From contig OZ345363.1 in NCBI GenBank assembly GCA_977006965.1, forward strand, positions 2,542,001 through 2,606,000: 64,000 nt of DNA, written 5' to 3'. This document shows positions 45,060-57,856 of this stretch, in pieces. Every line of letters starts with the position of its first letter. The first letter of the stretch is position 1. Both the position numbers and the translations under genes were made by a program. The stretch comes from Phymatolithon calcareum. Lineage: Eukaryota; Rhodophyta; Florideophyceae; Hapalidiales. The notes below the pieces were generated by a model. That model saw nothing but the letters and a program-made list of their open reading frames with translations, made no database searches and was not told where the DNA came from.

Positions 45060-47270
45060 AGCATCGATATAATCCTGAACGAGCGCCCACCAGTACTGTA
45101 CGGAAGGCATAGTGCCATGTTCATTTGATTGCACGGTGAATGTGGCGCACCGGAGGTACTCGGAGAACCTGGCTCTTGTCATCTCACTGCTTGAAAATGA
45201 AGGAGTGAAGATATACTTGTTCCCCACAGAAAACTTCCAAAAATCTCTTTCTGCCGAACTCATGAGGACGAGTATTCCGAAAATCTTAGCCTCCGTTCTT
45301 CCTATTCGTTTCAGCTTAGCGGATACCTATGTAACAATTGTTCGCAACTGCACTCGGCGAAACAACATCATGAAGGAATCCAACGATGTGTGGAAACCGA
45401 TGCCACCGTTCTCGAATATAATATCTCTATTTATAGTGCGAACTTTCTAGAACTGTTCCGGAATCCTTCCCCCAATTGGACATAGACCTTGGCGCTCGAA
45501 CCATGGCACTCCATGAACAAGTATACTCTGCTCACGGTCTGGCCCAATGACATCAAGCTCCTCTTGCAATTATGGGTCCCAAGAATCATGCAGAGTGTAG
45601 ACGAGGTGTCGTACCAAAGGAACAGCCGATAGGGTGAAGCTTCCGAGGGAAGCGGAAAAAAACAACTTGCTTTTGAGTTGGCTCTCAGCGTTGAGGTTGT
45701 TACTCCATCTTCGCTGAGGTGCAGAGAGTTTATATACACATTTTTCATCTGAAATCGGTAGTCCAGGCATAAAGCCCGCTCTAATTGGTCCATTTAATCC
45801 GGAGTCGGTTAGCTATTGGCCAATACTGTCACATGTGAGCTTCAGATTACTGCACATACAGTTTAGGAGAGTAGAACTCCAATTACTCCAATTTTAGAGA
45901 GCCGCCCGTAATCGACAAAGAAATCATAATTAATGTTCGTGAATCAGAACTGGATTCCAAGTCATATGTTCGAGATCCTGAATCAGATCAAAGGTTTGAA
46001 GTATGACTTTACGAAATATTTGATTTCCGGGGGAAGTTTCAATCGAAGCATCTAAATATTTCGCAGGCAGTAGATTAATATATTCTTAGATATACGAGGC
46101 AAGATGCGACCGGATTGGAGGTGGAACTACAATTACTTCAGCAAGTTTTTCAATTGCTTTTCGGGTAAAAACGAGTCACGACTCAGGGTATCAGCAGTCA
46201 TCCAGTATCTTGCAAGCTTTCAGACGCATATGTGCATAGCTCTCGCAATTTTGCACCGTCGCTATGCCGTGGACGCCGGAAATGCACCCCACTGCTGCAA
46301 GAGTGACCTTCTTGTGCGTCATATTTACAATACCGATACGTATCAGTGCAAATATGCACTGTGTGTGTAACAGGATGGTGCAATTACCACCGTATTTGGG
46401 GAAGCATGCATCATTTTATCTGTTACGAAAGCCACTTATTGGCCCGTTGAAAACTAATGGTGCAATAGAATCATAGAAATGCGTGTGCTGGTTTTCAGCT
46501 TCCATCGCCAAGTTCCTAGCTCCCTAAGGGCCGCATCAGTAGACATTTCATTAGATATATAGAGCTTCCCTCTCTTCGAGCGGCCCTCAGAGAGAAAGGG
46601 GAGCTACCTTAGCGTAACCGATCTTGGAGTAAACTCATCTTGCCGAATCCGCTTTATTCCTTAACGGTTGGTAGCTCACAACTCATTGCGCGCGCACGAC
46701 GACTGACCCCCTTTTTGCGTGTCTTCTTGCGCGTCCGTGACAATCATCGTCGGGTGATTGTCTGTTCTTTCTCCTTCCTGTGGAAGTATCTCGCACCTGA
46801 GCAAAACTCTTGAGGAGTTGTGACATTCTTGAGGCCAACGGCGCGTCGTAGAGACTTTGGTCTCGGGACCCTTCGACAGTCGTTTAGCGCGGCTATAACA
46901 TTGGGAAGCTTTGCTTTCTTGGCTCAACGGCACCGTGCGTGTACAAAGTTCTCCAGAAAGAACAGAAGGACCAGACCGGCAAAAGGTTAACTATCTTGCC
47001 ACGATAGTTAGCTATCGCCCCACAGAAACTTCTTTACAAGAAGTGCGGGAAGCCGCGATCGTAAGAGTTCTCGGACTATCCACCCTTGAACCGCCAGGAC
47101 TGTTCCTGCACGCTTCGTTTCTATCTGAAACTTGTTGATACGTTTGTTTGACATACGCTTCACCTCTGAAGTTACTGGTGAGATTTCCGTATTCTAGGAT
47201 ACAAGTTTTCTTGTTTCATACCAACTTGAGTGACGAAACCAACTTCTACTGTTCTGGAGCGTTATTCATT
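45060..47270. other. Unassigned sequence without clear genes
   Basis: Short frames only. The longest, 45431-45793 (minus, 120 codons) and 45112-45450 (plus, 112 codons), overlap each other and show no known motif. 46560-46610 has an imperfect inverted repeat (GAGCTTCCCTCTCT...AGAGAG...GGGAGCT). No RNA genes or transposon ends recognised. Confidence 0.4.
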
Positions 47271-47279
47271 TGGTCGTGT

Positions 47280-48030
47280 TTTTTGTGTCTATAGACTGGA
47301 TTTACGACCCAGCCGGCTCGTTTTGTGTTGTGGCACTACACGAGGGAACCCGCAATAGGGCGTTCAGAGCTCCTGTTGATTGTATAGTAGATTTTTGTTG
47401 CTTCTGTCGAGAGTGTGCTTGATGCTGAACGGAAAACTCGGCGTTTGGCGAAGAAGATGTTCGACCGCGAGTACTGTAAGCCGGCGTTCGAGGTACAGAA
47501 TTTTGCCTGGTGGGACTCGATACAAGCATTCGAGAGGAAGAAGTGCCTTTGTCAGCCTTCCCTGCCTTGATGTTGACAATCTAGATAGTCTTGTTCTTAT
47601 TCTTTTCGATTGGTTTCTGAACAAGGACTCATTTCATGCGAAGTGACGTGCTCGAGCGACCCTTGATTTCATCAACTTGCACCTCTTGAACTGTGCCGGT
47701 CACCTTTTTTGAACTGAAAAATGCTCCGCATAGTCCGCAGCACTGCGCAGGACTTGTCACTGATGTTTCTTTGGTGTGTATGGCCGCACCGACCACCCGG
47801 CGCGGGTCTTTTTCTCGAGGCATGGCAGATATATTTTTTCTGAGTGACCAGCAGATTTTCATTCCTACAGGCGAACGACGTGATTTTAAGGACTAAAATG
47901 AGTACTCCCCACCAAGAACAAAAGGTGGCCTTTCCGAATATGGCGCTCAAAATCTGTTCCGCATTCTTTGTACAAACTTTTTCGAGCTTTTAAATCTACC
48001 CTCAATTGTGGGTGTTCGTCACATAGACAC
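47280..48030 (-). mobile_element. piggyBac-like element, inverted, truncated
   Basis: Its left end is at the right here: on the minus strand it starts GTGTCTATGTGACG at 48030, next to TA (48031-48032), followed by a CCTCAATTG subterminal motif. The coding trace (47629-47862, then 47302-47529) shares REKDPRRVVGA..HTKETSVTS and SPTRQNSVPRTPAYS with the copy at 57966-58784. It is cut at about 47280, before the FFG motif. The end sequence is closer to element II than to element I. Confidence 0.65.
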
Positions 48031-48032
48031 TA

Positions 48033-49660
48033 GAACTGTAATTTTTTAACTTCGCTATGATACGACTTTGATACGTGAAGAACCTTGATTTTTGAATATC
48101 AGGGTAGCTGACATTGCCTATGCAAAAATCGAGGATCGACTGTATGCACATCTATATGGTAATGGCCAAAATTTCTTTAGGTTTTTAAAATGACGTGCCT
48201 TCAATTTAATGCATATTTAGTGGCTAATATTTAACAGTGTTACGATGCAAAAATATGTCTAAACGCACTAAATTCGAAGTTTCCGCATCCTCCCGTGCTG
48301 CCTCGAAAGAGTGCTCTCCATTCGGCAGTGCCCGTGACAGACTGTGCTTACAGCCGCAGGTAACATTGAGCGAATGCAGACAGTTCCGACTGAAACCGGA
48401 GGAGGTACCAAAAAAATAGTTCATAAAATTATTCGGGATCGTTTATGGAACAAATTTCTAAAGCCACTGCTTACCAGGGAACTTTCCCCTGTGCTTTCTA
48501 ATTTAGAAATGATGATGCATTGTAAGATTAATGATCTTAGCGTATACACTAAATACTAATTTAGCAACTCAGGAGTGATGCCCTCGACGGCCTTATTCAT
48601 TTTTGTTTTCAGAATGCCTAATAGCAGCCGGTTCCGGAACGCTCTTCCTGAACTGGGCCATACTGACATCGCCCCCGGCGCTTCCTTCAGAAGGAAACTT
48701 TCTTTATACTCTGTCTCCGCCTTGATCCTCTTGCTCTCATCATCTTCACTCGTAGGTTACGTGCTCGAATTCGAGTCGCGATCGCACTTTGGAAGAGTAT
48801 CAGCAAATAGATATTTTTGCTGCTGACGGCCTCGACACCCTGTAAATTTGTGTACCTCTTCATGCTACGCAAGGCCCGATGTCATGTTTCTAGAGCGACA
48901 AATGCGTCGCTGTCACAATCCGCGAGGAGCAAGGAAGCCATTGTGCCGCGTGCCCCATGAGCAGTGACGTAGTCGTGAACGCCCGTTCCACGAATTCCTT
49001 CCGAAGCGCACATTTTCTGGACAATATCCTTGAAGACCTTCTTGCCTATTGGGGCAGCGAAGAATTTGGACTGCGCAGGTGTTCGGCATATTTCGCACTG
49101 CTCGAGCGCAAAAAGAAATCGATTCTTGACGGCGGTAGCTCAGCAAGAAGCGGTCTGTGATCGCCTAGTCGCTTTCATACAGTAGCAGCCACGGTAGGAA
49201 TAGTTCGTGGCGCAAGGAAAGGAGCAGAGAAGTTATCAGGAGAGCGCACGCAATAACCACTAAACAACAGCTGGTATGGCAGTCGCACTGTTCTAAAAAC
49301 ATATCATGAAATTCGATTTGCAATCGGTTGATAAACGGGATATAGACCGCTTTTGAATTCGGAAGCTCTATGATAGAAAATCCGATTGTTTTGTCCCATG
49401 GGAGAGATATCCATCTCTCCAAGGATCCTTCGAACCCCTCGGGACCGATATCTAACCCTTGGAATAAACCTCGGCGGTTTTCTATCATTTGCTCCCTCAA
49501 AGAGCGATCTATTTCCATACAAGTCAGCTGAAGGACCATCGTGTAAGTAGTCCACCAGCGCAGTCACGACGAGTCCTCAGTTACTTGGAAAATTAGGCAA
49601 AATACAATAATTTCTGTATCTCCCCATGCTATTCAGGCGATATTTTCGATTGTCGCACAT
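48033..49660. other. Unassigned sequence without clear genes
   Basis: Open frames are short and mutually overlapping (longest 49165-49539, minus, 124 codons). No motif, transposon end, tRNA or rRNA was recognised. Confidence 0.4.
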
Positions 49661-49663
49661 GGA

Positions 49664-50270
49664 GCTCCATGAAAAAAAAGCGCCTGGAGTATCTAGGCAA
49701 GACCATCGGCAACAATGGAGTCACTGAACACGCAACTTGTAAAGGAATGTATAAAGTGAAGAGCTATGGTGGGTTTACGGGAAGTTGGATTAACGGCAGG
49801 GGATTAACTACTTCGAAAAGCATATTAGTATACAAAGCCCTAGTGCAATGTAGGTGGGAATGCGGTCTACACCTTAACCCGTAGGCAAAATCCATCCAAG
49901 CTCAAATCGATGAGTCAGAAGGCTTGTTCAACGCCCTTGTATTCCGACACGTCGCGTGCCGCCCCCTGAGCCGCATGTGACCGCTTTGCAGAATCATTCC
50001 TCCTGACTTTTGAAGAATGTAATTGGGCGAACAGATTGCCATGCGACTTAATGAGATTACGACGGAAAAGGCGAAGACATGCGATACGCCATGAAGGAGC
50101 GGGCCAATCTCATGTTGCTCATCAAATCGCGAAGGCCCCGACTACTAGGAGTGCATTGGTTTTCCGGACGCCTTCCGGCTCGGAGCCCCGCATCATTAAA
50201 AATCTCACGCAACCAAAATGTAATGAGAAAACGGAGAAAGCAATTTTAGGGCAATAGACATGTTAGATTT
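49664..50270 (+). pseudogene. LINE reverse transcriptase C-terminal fragment
   Basis: The frame 49669-49884 reads KKKRLEYLGKTIGNNGVTEH, then TSKSILVYKALVQCRWECGLHLNP, the thumb/connection region that follows RT in non-LTR retrotransposons (YLG and the kx-vyKalv-x-YG pattern). After the stop the trace continues as AKSIQAQIDESEGLFNALV and CRPLSRM, again LINE-like, until about 50270. The 5' part is missing, as expected from 5' truncation on insertion, and stops are frequent. Which LINE clade cannot be told from this piece. Confidence 0.6.
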
Positions 50271-50591
50271 AGAGAGGTTGATGACGGAGGAGGTGAAAAT
50301 CTGACATCATCTTAGAAAAGGGACCGTCAGAAAGCTAAACATAAGAGAAGAGCTACTCTATTGTGGGTAGCTTCTGACTTACCCATATATTCGCAAGATT
50401 GTCGGGCTTTATTAAATTGTCAAAAAAATTAGAGAAGTCCGTTTTTAATTTTCCCGACAAAATCCATATCAGGGTGGGGCTGGTCCTGAACAAATTTTTC
50501 TTGAGAACAAGAAAGAAACGTTCAAGAAGAAGTGTTCTAGATAGGATGCAAACCTCTGCAGAAATCAACATTAGCCTGAAATGCCTTCTCT

Positions 50592-53500
50592 TCAAGAGCT
50601 CAGCTGGTTCCTAATAAGTTCAGCATAATACCCACCCTTGGTCAGCAGTTCGTCGTGAGTTCCTTGCTCAACAATCATTCCGCGACGCACGACAGCAATG
50701 GAGTCCGCATTTTTGATTGTCGAGAGGCGATGGGCGATCGTGATTGTAGTTCTTTCAGACGCCGCCTTATCCAATGCATCCTGTGCTATGCGCTCCGACT
50801 CGGCATCAAGAGCACTACAGCAAAAAACAAAACGTATGCAAAATCGTTAATCTTCCCCTGGTGTTGATGAAATTAAACAAGCGCACGGCAGAACGCAGTT
50901 GAAACGTACGAGGTGGCTTCATCAAGAAGCAATACTCTCGGCTCCCGAATAATGCTTCGGGCAATAGCCACACGCTGCTTCTGACCGCCAGAAAGCTGGT
51001 TGCCGCGCGCACCGACAACCGTGTCGTACTTCTGAGGTAACTCCATGATAAAATCGTGCGCATTCGCTTGCTTTGCTGCAGCCACAATCATGCCCTCGGT
51101 AATCGCCGTTCCCTCCGAATGCGCCAGTCCATAGCAAATGTTCTCCCTCACAGTACGATTAAAAAGATCCGGCTCCTGCGACACAATGCCCATGTGCGAT
51201 CGCAGGTTCTGCACATTGACCGACTTCACCTCGTTCTCGTCGAGGTTCACACTTCCATCGCGGACGTCGTAGAATCGTTCAAGGAGACTAACGATGGTGG
51301 ACTTACCGCAACCGCTTTCCCCAACCAGCGCAAGAGTATGCCCAGGCTTCACTGCCACAGAAAGTCCGCGAAGCACGGCCACATCGGGGCGACTTGGGTA
51401 TTCGAACTTAATCGATTTTGCCTCCACTGCACCGTCAACGGACTTTAGAGTGCTTCCTTCCTCCGAAGTCGGGTCGATGGCAGACGTCATATCGAGCAGG
51501 TGGAACACTTTCGCTGCAGCCAATTTCGCAGCACCAATATCGGGCATGAAAATCGCGATATCCCCAAGATTTAACGCACCGAGCATTAAGCCGGTCACGC
51601 CCATCATCATGCCTTCAAAAGTACATTGTCCTCGCCTGACGAAAATGCTTCCAGCCCAGCTGAACACAAGACGAGGAAGTCCCAACAGAATGAATAAAAA
51701 TATGTTAGAGCACTCCAAGTTCACATAGGGCTTAGCATTCGAGCAGTGAGCAGAAAACATAAAACTTACAATGCTATAGCCCAGATAGAAAACCGACCAA
51801 TTTCGGACAATCCGAAAGCAAGAGCCGTCATGAGCGCTTTCCTCTGCGAAACGATGAAATGAAAGTAATTATGAAAAATGTTAGAATCATTGAGATTTGC
51901 ATGAGTCCCGCCTTTGAGTAAAAACAGCAAACGAACCCGTCCGAAAGATAGCGGTTTTTCCAAGTCGCTAGAATACTTTTCCAGAAAGTAGTCTTGCGCT
52001 CCAAGGGCCGCAACGGTTGTCACATTATCCACCGCCTCAGACGCAGTGCCGCCAGATTTGGCGAATTCCTTCTCCGCCTCGCGGTCAAAACCTGTCATCA
52101 TCTTCATTTCCATCATCTATTTGCTCGAAAAAGATAAGCAAACAAAACACGTCAGCATGGAAGAAAAGTGATTCACCACTCGCAATAAAGTTCGGCCAAA
52201 GACATACTCCTGCAAGAGCAATACCGGGAACTACAACCAGGACCGATAAAGCGACGCGCCAACATCCGTAAAACGCTACAATCAAACCGGCACCTAGTGT
52301 CGAAAGCGCGAAGGTAGCCGTACCGAGAGTGTCCCCAGTAATTCCCTTCACAAGGGAGGCTTCACTTGCCAGTCGAGTGGTGAGAGCACCGACCGAGTTA
52401 GATCGCTGGTCGAAGAATCCCATGTCCTGTTTCAGAAGTGCTTGAAAGGCTGCCTTGCGCACTTTGAACGTCAGTCGCTCGCCGCTAATACCCAAGCAAC
52501 CCAGCTGAAGTACGTTTCCGACGAAGGACCCGCATCCGCACGCGAAAAACATGAGCGTGTAGAAGCGGATTTCCTCCTGAATGTTCGGAGTCGCAAGGCG
52601 CACAGTGACCTTGCTGAGAATCACAGCGCTTACCGGCTGCAAGTCCGGAACAAATCCGAAAAGTAGAAGTGTTGGTTAGTACTTTTGACACAAACAATCA
52701 GCTCACCTTCCATACTTTGTGAGAAATACAAACCAATGCTGCACCGGCCATCCCTGCTCCGATTAGTCCGAGTGCGATGAACGGAGCTTCCGCCCTGTTG
52801 TATCGGAAGGCTCTTCCAAACACAGGATTGTTGAGGTAGGAATCATCGCCCTCTTCTGAAACCTCATCCAAATCCTTGGTCACACTCAGGTCCTTATGGA
52901 TGCTCATGGATGCCTGTTTGCCTGCAGATGCACCAGGACCTCCCTCACGTTTTTCGTCCTCGTCACCGTCCTCCATGTCCCCGCCTGAAACGTTCTGAAT
53001 TTCCACCAGATGACGGTACGCGCCGTCCTCCTTTCGCATCAGCTCTACATGAGTCCCCGTCTCAACGATTTTTCCAGCATTCATGACAGAGATAGCATCA
53101 GCATTTTTTACGGTGCTTAGCCTGTGAGCAATGGTCAGCGTGGTGCGGCCCTCGGACGCTTTATCGAGGGCTTCCTGCACAATGCGCTCACTCTGCGCGT
53201 CAAGACTCGCAGTTGATTCGTCCAGAATGAGTATACGTGGATTACGCACGAGCGCGCGAGCAATACAAATGCGTTGCTTTTGTCCACCGCTAAGCATGGC
53301 TCCGCGCTCACCAAGCATGGTGTCGTAACCTTCCGGAAGGTTGCGGATGAATCGGTCCGCATTTGCCAGTTTAGCAGCTGCAACAATTTCTTCCTCACTC
53401 ACGTCATGTCGCATGACGGTTCGCTTTCCATTCGTTGGGTCCTCGACTATCTCCGTTCGAGCACCGAGGGCAATGTTGTCCCGGATCGACATCATGAAAA

Positions 53501-55033
53501 GCGTTGGCATCTGTCCAACATACCCGATGTTCGCACGCAGCCAGTGGACGTTAAGATCGCGGATATCTTCTCCATCAATGAGAATCTGACCGGCGGTCAC
53601 ATCATAGAATCGCTCAACGAGACGTGCGATCGTGCTCTTCCCGCAGCCGGACGGTCCCACAAGGGCTTGCGAATTGCCTGCTGGGATGTTCAGTGTGAGC
53701 GCCTGCAAGACGTTTCCGCTGCGACCATTAGTGTCCTGCGCTTCAATTCTGCTCTTGTAATTGAAATTGACATTTCGAAAAGTGATGGTGCCGACGAGCT
53801 TCTCCGGCTTTTTCCCGCTGTCAAGGTCCAGCGCGTTAATTCCAGCCCCCATGCCAATTGTTTCAAAAACACGCGGTGCAGCGCCACGGGCAATCTGCAG
53901 TTTGTTGAAGCTTGGGCCAGCTTCACCAAGCCCCGATGCGCCAAGCACGACACTGAAGAACACAATGAAAACAGTACCTCCGTCAATTTCTCGCTGCTGC
54001 ACAAGGCGGTAGCCGTACCATAAACTGAATCCGAATATGCTTAGCATGGAAACCATAACGGTACCGAGGCCAAGCCCCATGGCGAAAGCCTTTTTAACTT
54101 GAGCACGGTACGCATTTTTGAGCTCTTTTTCGTAGCGCAGTGCCTCTTCCTTCTGTGCCCCAAACGCAGTGACTGTGCGGATCATCGACAGTGCCTCGCT
54201 GGCAATCGCACCAGCTTTAGAGTATGCACCGAGTCCCTCACCGGTGGAGTCAGCGGTAACCTTGCCCATGACGGCTCCGGAAACGCCTAGTACAGGACAG
54301 GTTGCGAGGACAACAAGAGTCATTTTCCAAGAGTAGCCTAAGGCCACTGCAAAACCGGAGATGAACATGGAGAAATATTGCAGGACAACGGTGAGCTTGT
54401 CGCCGATTCCAGCCTGAATGTATTGGATGTCGGTGATGCGCGTGACAAGTTCACCGCTCTCATTCTCGTCGAAGTATGTAGCATCCTGACGCAGAAGACT
54501 CTCGAAATAGAGCATGCGCATGCGGACACCGGCCTGATGTGCGGGGACGAGCATGAAACGGATTTGGAAAAAGGCGACAACTGCAGATGCGGCGCCCATG
54601 ACGATAAACCATTTCGCAAGACCGCCGATGCGGTCAAGTGTATTTTCTTGGAATGAGGTGATGACCTGTTGCAAATTTGCCACGCAGTAGTGTTAGATTC
54701 TGGTTCACGATGCAGAGTTTCGTTTGGGAGGAAGGGACTTACGCTGCCGAAGACGATTGTGAGAAGAGGTAGCGAAAGGCCGTGGACAACGGCACAGATG
54801 CATGCCAGTAGCATTTGAAGTTTCTCAGCGGTGTTGGTATAGCGGAACAGGGCAAAAAACGACACGGGCGGTGCTTTCTCCTCCTCCTCCGCTGAGCTCT
54901 CTTCCGTTGAATTCCTTTCCGTCTTCTTCTTGAAGGGGTTCAGACGTGCCCATAGCGAAGAGTCTTCCAAAACCGTTGCATCTTTCTCCGCTCCCGCGGA
55001 GTCATTCAGAGTAGGGTTATCGTCGGCCATTTG
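50592..55033 (-). CDS. Full-length ABCB (P-glycoprotein / MDR type) ABC exporter, seven exons
   Basis: ATP-driven membrane exporter with the layout TMD-NBD-TMD-NBD, 1292 residues, normal for the family. Exons in transcript order: 55033-54743, 54665-52734, 52636-52208, 52116-51937, 51843-51770, 51659-50910, 50814-50592; introns 77-110 bp, all GT-AG. NBD1 has Walker [10 protein letters not shown] (about residue 434), Q-loop GQMPTLF, signature LSGGQKQR, Walker B LILDEST and H-loop AHRLST. NBD2 has GESGCGKST (about 1080), [23 protein letters not shown] and AHRLST (about 1245). Both ATP sites therefore look competent. The first transmembrane helix is [17 protein letters not shown] near residue 75-95. 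I chose ATG 55033 (MADDNPTLN); an in-frame ATG at 55099 would add 22 residues. Substrates cannot be inferred. Plasma membrane or an internal membrane is possible. It is the only unbroken host gene in the window. Confidence 0.93.
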
Positions 55034-55099
55034 CTCCAGGACTACAGAATAGACGCTCTGATCAACCGGGGGTCCTTCCGTGCGCTGTATGGACGGCAA

Positions 55100-57533
55100 A
55101 GGGTAGATTGGATACTGTTTTGTACCGTTTACGCCAGACTCGGCTATCGACGCTGTTCCAAATTAACAGGTCTACGGAATGCATTTCGGAGCGAAGCACC
55201 ATCGACATCAATAATCTGTTTTTTTCATTTGGTGCCATTCAACACATCCATCATGCTGGCGACCGCGCTGCGGACGGCCCAAGTCGGTGCGGTCATTGAT
55301 GGTAGGATGAGGTGTACGGAAAGGTATATCCGGGAGATTGGGGGCTGGTAGAAACTCAGTTGAATTTCAGAGGGAGAGAATGATACATCATAAATACAAG
55401 TATAATTTAAGTGAAAATGAACAAATAGAAAGCTTTGGGATGGAACCTTCCACGATAAACTACAGTGGTACCGTATTTACTGTACAACGTCGTTGGCAGT
55501 CAAAGTATCGCATCAACGGCGAACTATATTTGAGTCAAGTCCTAGACGTCTGCCTGGTTCCAGGGATCCTGGAACCAGGCAGATGTCACAGAAAAGGATT
55601 TTATTCGCGATGTCAGCGAGTACAACGCCGGAGAAGGTAATTAAATTGAAATGCACCGAATCGGGTTCTGGAGAATGGCGTAACGGAATCTCGTCGAAAC
55701 ACGAAGACTAGCAGCTCCCCAACAAGTGCAAAACACTGAAAGGAGCCCTTTTTGCCTGCATTTGCGTGGAGCTCTTGCCTGCTTTTATTCATTCCTCCAT
55801 TGGACCCGAAATCGACATGTCCCGGCGGAAAAGTTAATTGAAGCCTGAGCCCGTGAAGGGCTAAGCTTGACAATCAAAGCCAATAGGGAATTCCGAGAAG
55901 AAATCTCAGGAGACTGAAGAAGAATGTGTGCGATGCACTTAGCATAATATATCACAGTCAAAGCAGGTTGCCAGAATGAGTTCTGGAAGACTCTAGCGGA
56001 AGTCTCATTGTCCGCTTCTGGTGGCAACTCCGAAAGAACTCATAGAAGTGGCGCAAAAGGAGCACGAACAACTTTTTGACACAATAGATCGCATGCCATC
56101 CGGCGCAGGGCAGTCTGGCGATGATTCCACTGGTTTGGCACTACATTATTATTGGAAAAGCCGCACAGAAATCTATCCCTGTTTATGAATACCCTATCTA
56201 CAAGTAATTGTTGAAAGAGAACATGATGATGCGACAGCAGCTAGATTCGCAAGCTCGTAGCAGGCCTGTTCGAGTTGGAATTCCGAGCGAAAAAATTTGA
56301 GAGAAGTTCTGGACAGAATGACTCCTTAGGCTCTAAGGGAGCTCAAACGAACATTTTACGTACTTCAAGGTCAGACATCGCAAAGGTTGTAAACTAAAAA
56401 GACAACTGTAGAATAAATTTCAAGTCGGCGTTAACGGTCATGCAATATTCAATTTTATTATCTCCATCTCCGCTAGGTGCCAGAATCTTAAAACTGCAGT
56501 GAACGGAATAGAGCTGTGTCGGTATTGTGCGGTCAGTCGGTGGAGCTCTCGAGGAAATCGCATCCTGTAATGCTGCCGGGTCTGACGCAGCGCAAGTAAG
56601 AAGCTCCATCCAGAGTTCGACCATGTCAAACCCCGGAATTAGATTTCCTTAAACTAATCTACAAGGAGAAAAGGGAATGGGAGCGTGGGAGAAAAAAAGA
56701 AATGACTGCTCGATGCGATGAAGCTGACGGATGCAACTTGGTGCCTCGCTGTTGAGATGCGCGAGCTCGAAAGTTGGCAGGTGCTATGATCTTGAGCTCA
56801 GGATCTTTCGGGATTTCGTTTCAGTGTTCGTCACCGCTGGACGGACTCTCGTGACGGCAACTGCGGGCTACGAGTAGGGTATGACAATATCCAGGACACT
56901 CGTTGCAACGAATCGTCGTGCGGCCGAACAGTGCTGCAGTCAAACGGCATTGTGTGCCTTTGCTTTACGACGCGTAGGCCATTCGTCTTCGTCTGTTCTT
57001 CTTCTTCTTTATTGCAGGTATTTGAAATCTTCCTAGAATAAATCCACATCCTTACGGCTACAGTAGACTTTAACAGATACAAGTGGTATTTGATGACACA
57101 ACAGCTCCAAGCTGAACAAAGTGCAGTCCTTTGGGGAGCCTTAACATCACTATCTCTGAGCAGCCAATCTTCAGCCTCTGTCCTTCAAAAGAATGACCCG
57201 GGCTGGAAACCATTTAGGATCCTGTGTTCGATTGTTTGATAAACTTTCTTCTGCGTTCCGTGAAATTGTAATATACTAAGACGTAAAAACTTCCTCGGGC
57301 TCTTGCTCACTTCGTTTCTTTGACGCAGGTGCGTTTCTGCTTGCAATGACATTGTTGGAAAAAAAATACCTAAAATAGGTGTGTGCACTATGCTTGGCCT
57401 TTCGAAGCGCCTAATCTGCACCCAACGTTCGTCTTTGGGACGTCATGCTCTCAGGCTCCATTTCTGTTAGAAAGTCGAAAATAAAACGCTATGTAATGCC
57501 TCTAAATGCCTGCATGCTCCTAGCACAGATTTC
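55100..57533. other. Gene-poor interval upstream of the ABC transporter
   Basis: No frame over 110 codons and no recognised domain. It should hold the ABC transporter's promoter in its first few hundred bases, but I see no convincing TATA box or other element to name. A near-perfect hairpin lies at 55545-55587. A CTTCTTCTTCTTTATTGCAG tract at about 56998-57017 resembles a splice acceptor on the plus strand, but no exon follows. Confidence 0.5.
55545..55587. repeat. 20-bp hairpin with GAT loop
   Basis: Left arm GACGTCTGCCTGGTTCCAGG (55545-55564), loop 55565-55567, right arm complementary except for one G-T position. The inner 15 bp pair perfectly. No TA or TTAA duplication is evident, so it is not clearly a MITE. 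Confidence 0.9.
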
Positions 57534-57856
57534 TGATGAATTCCAGACATAAATGCAGTGTGTGCGATGTAATAAAATCTATACAGTAAAACCCGTGTAA
57601 CCGAAAACCCTACTGCTGAAAGACCTGCAAAACTGCAAACGAGCAGCCTTTCCCGACCGAAAAAGTGCGTAAAAATATCTAAATTCAAAGGTGGATTGCA
57701 AACCTGAAAAATTAGGCCCTTTATTTTTCGTTAAATTTGGAGGTATTTTTACGTGAGGGGTTTATGAAAGGTGGCTGATCGTGCGAAAAGAGGGCTAGAA
57801 AAGATAACTTTCGTATCTTTCTTTTCAAAATTCGATCATTTTTTGGAACGTAACTA

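Noticed and set aside
53274-54023. A 249-codon plus-strand frame
   Set aside because: It is the antisense shadow of the ABC transporter's first nucleotide-binding domain.
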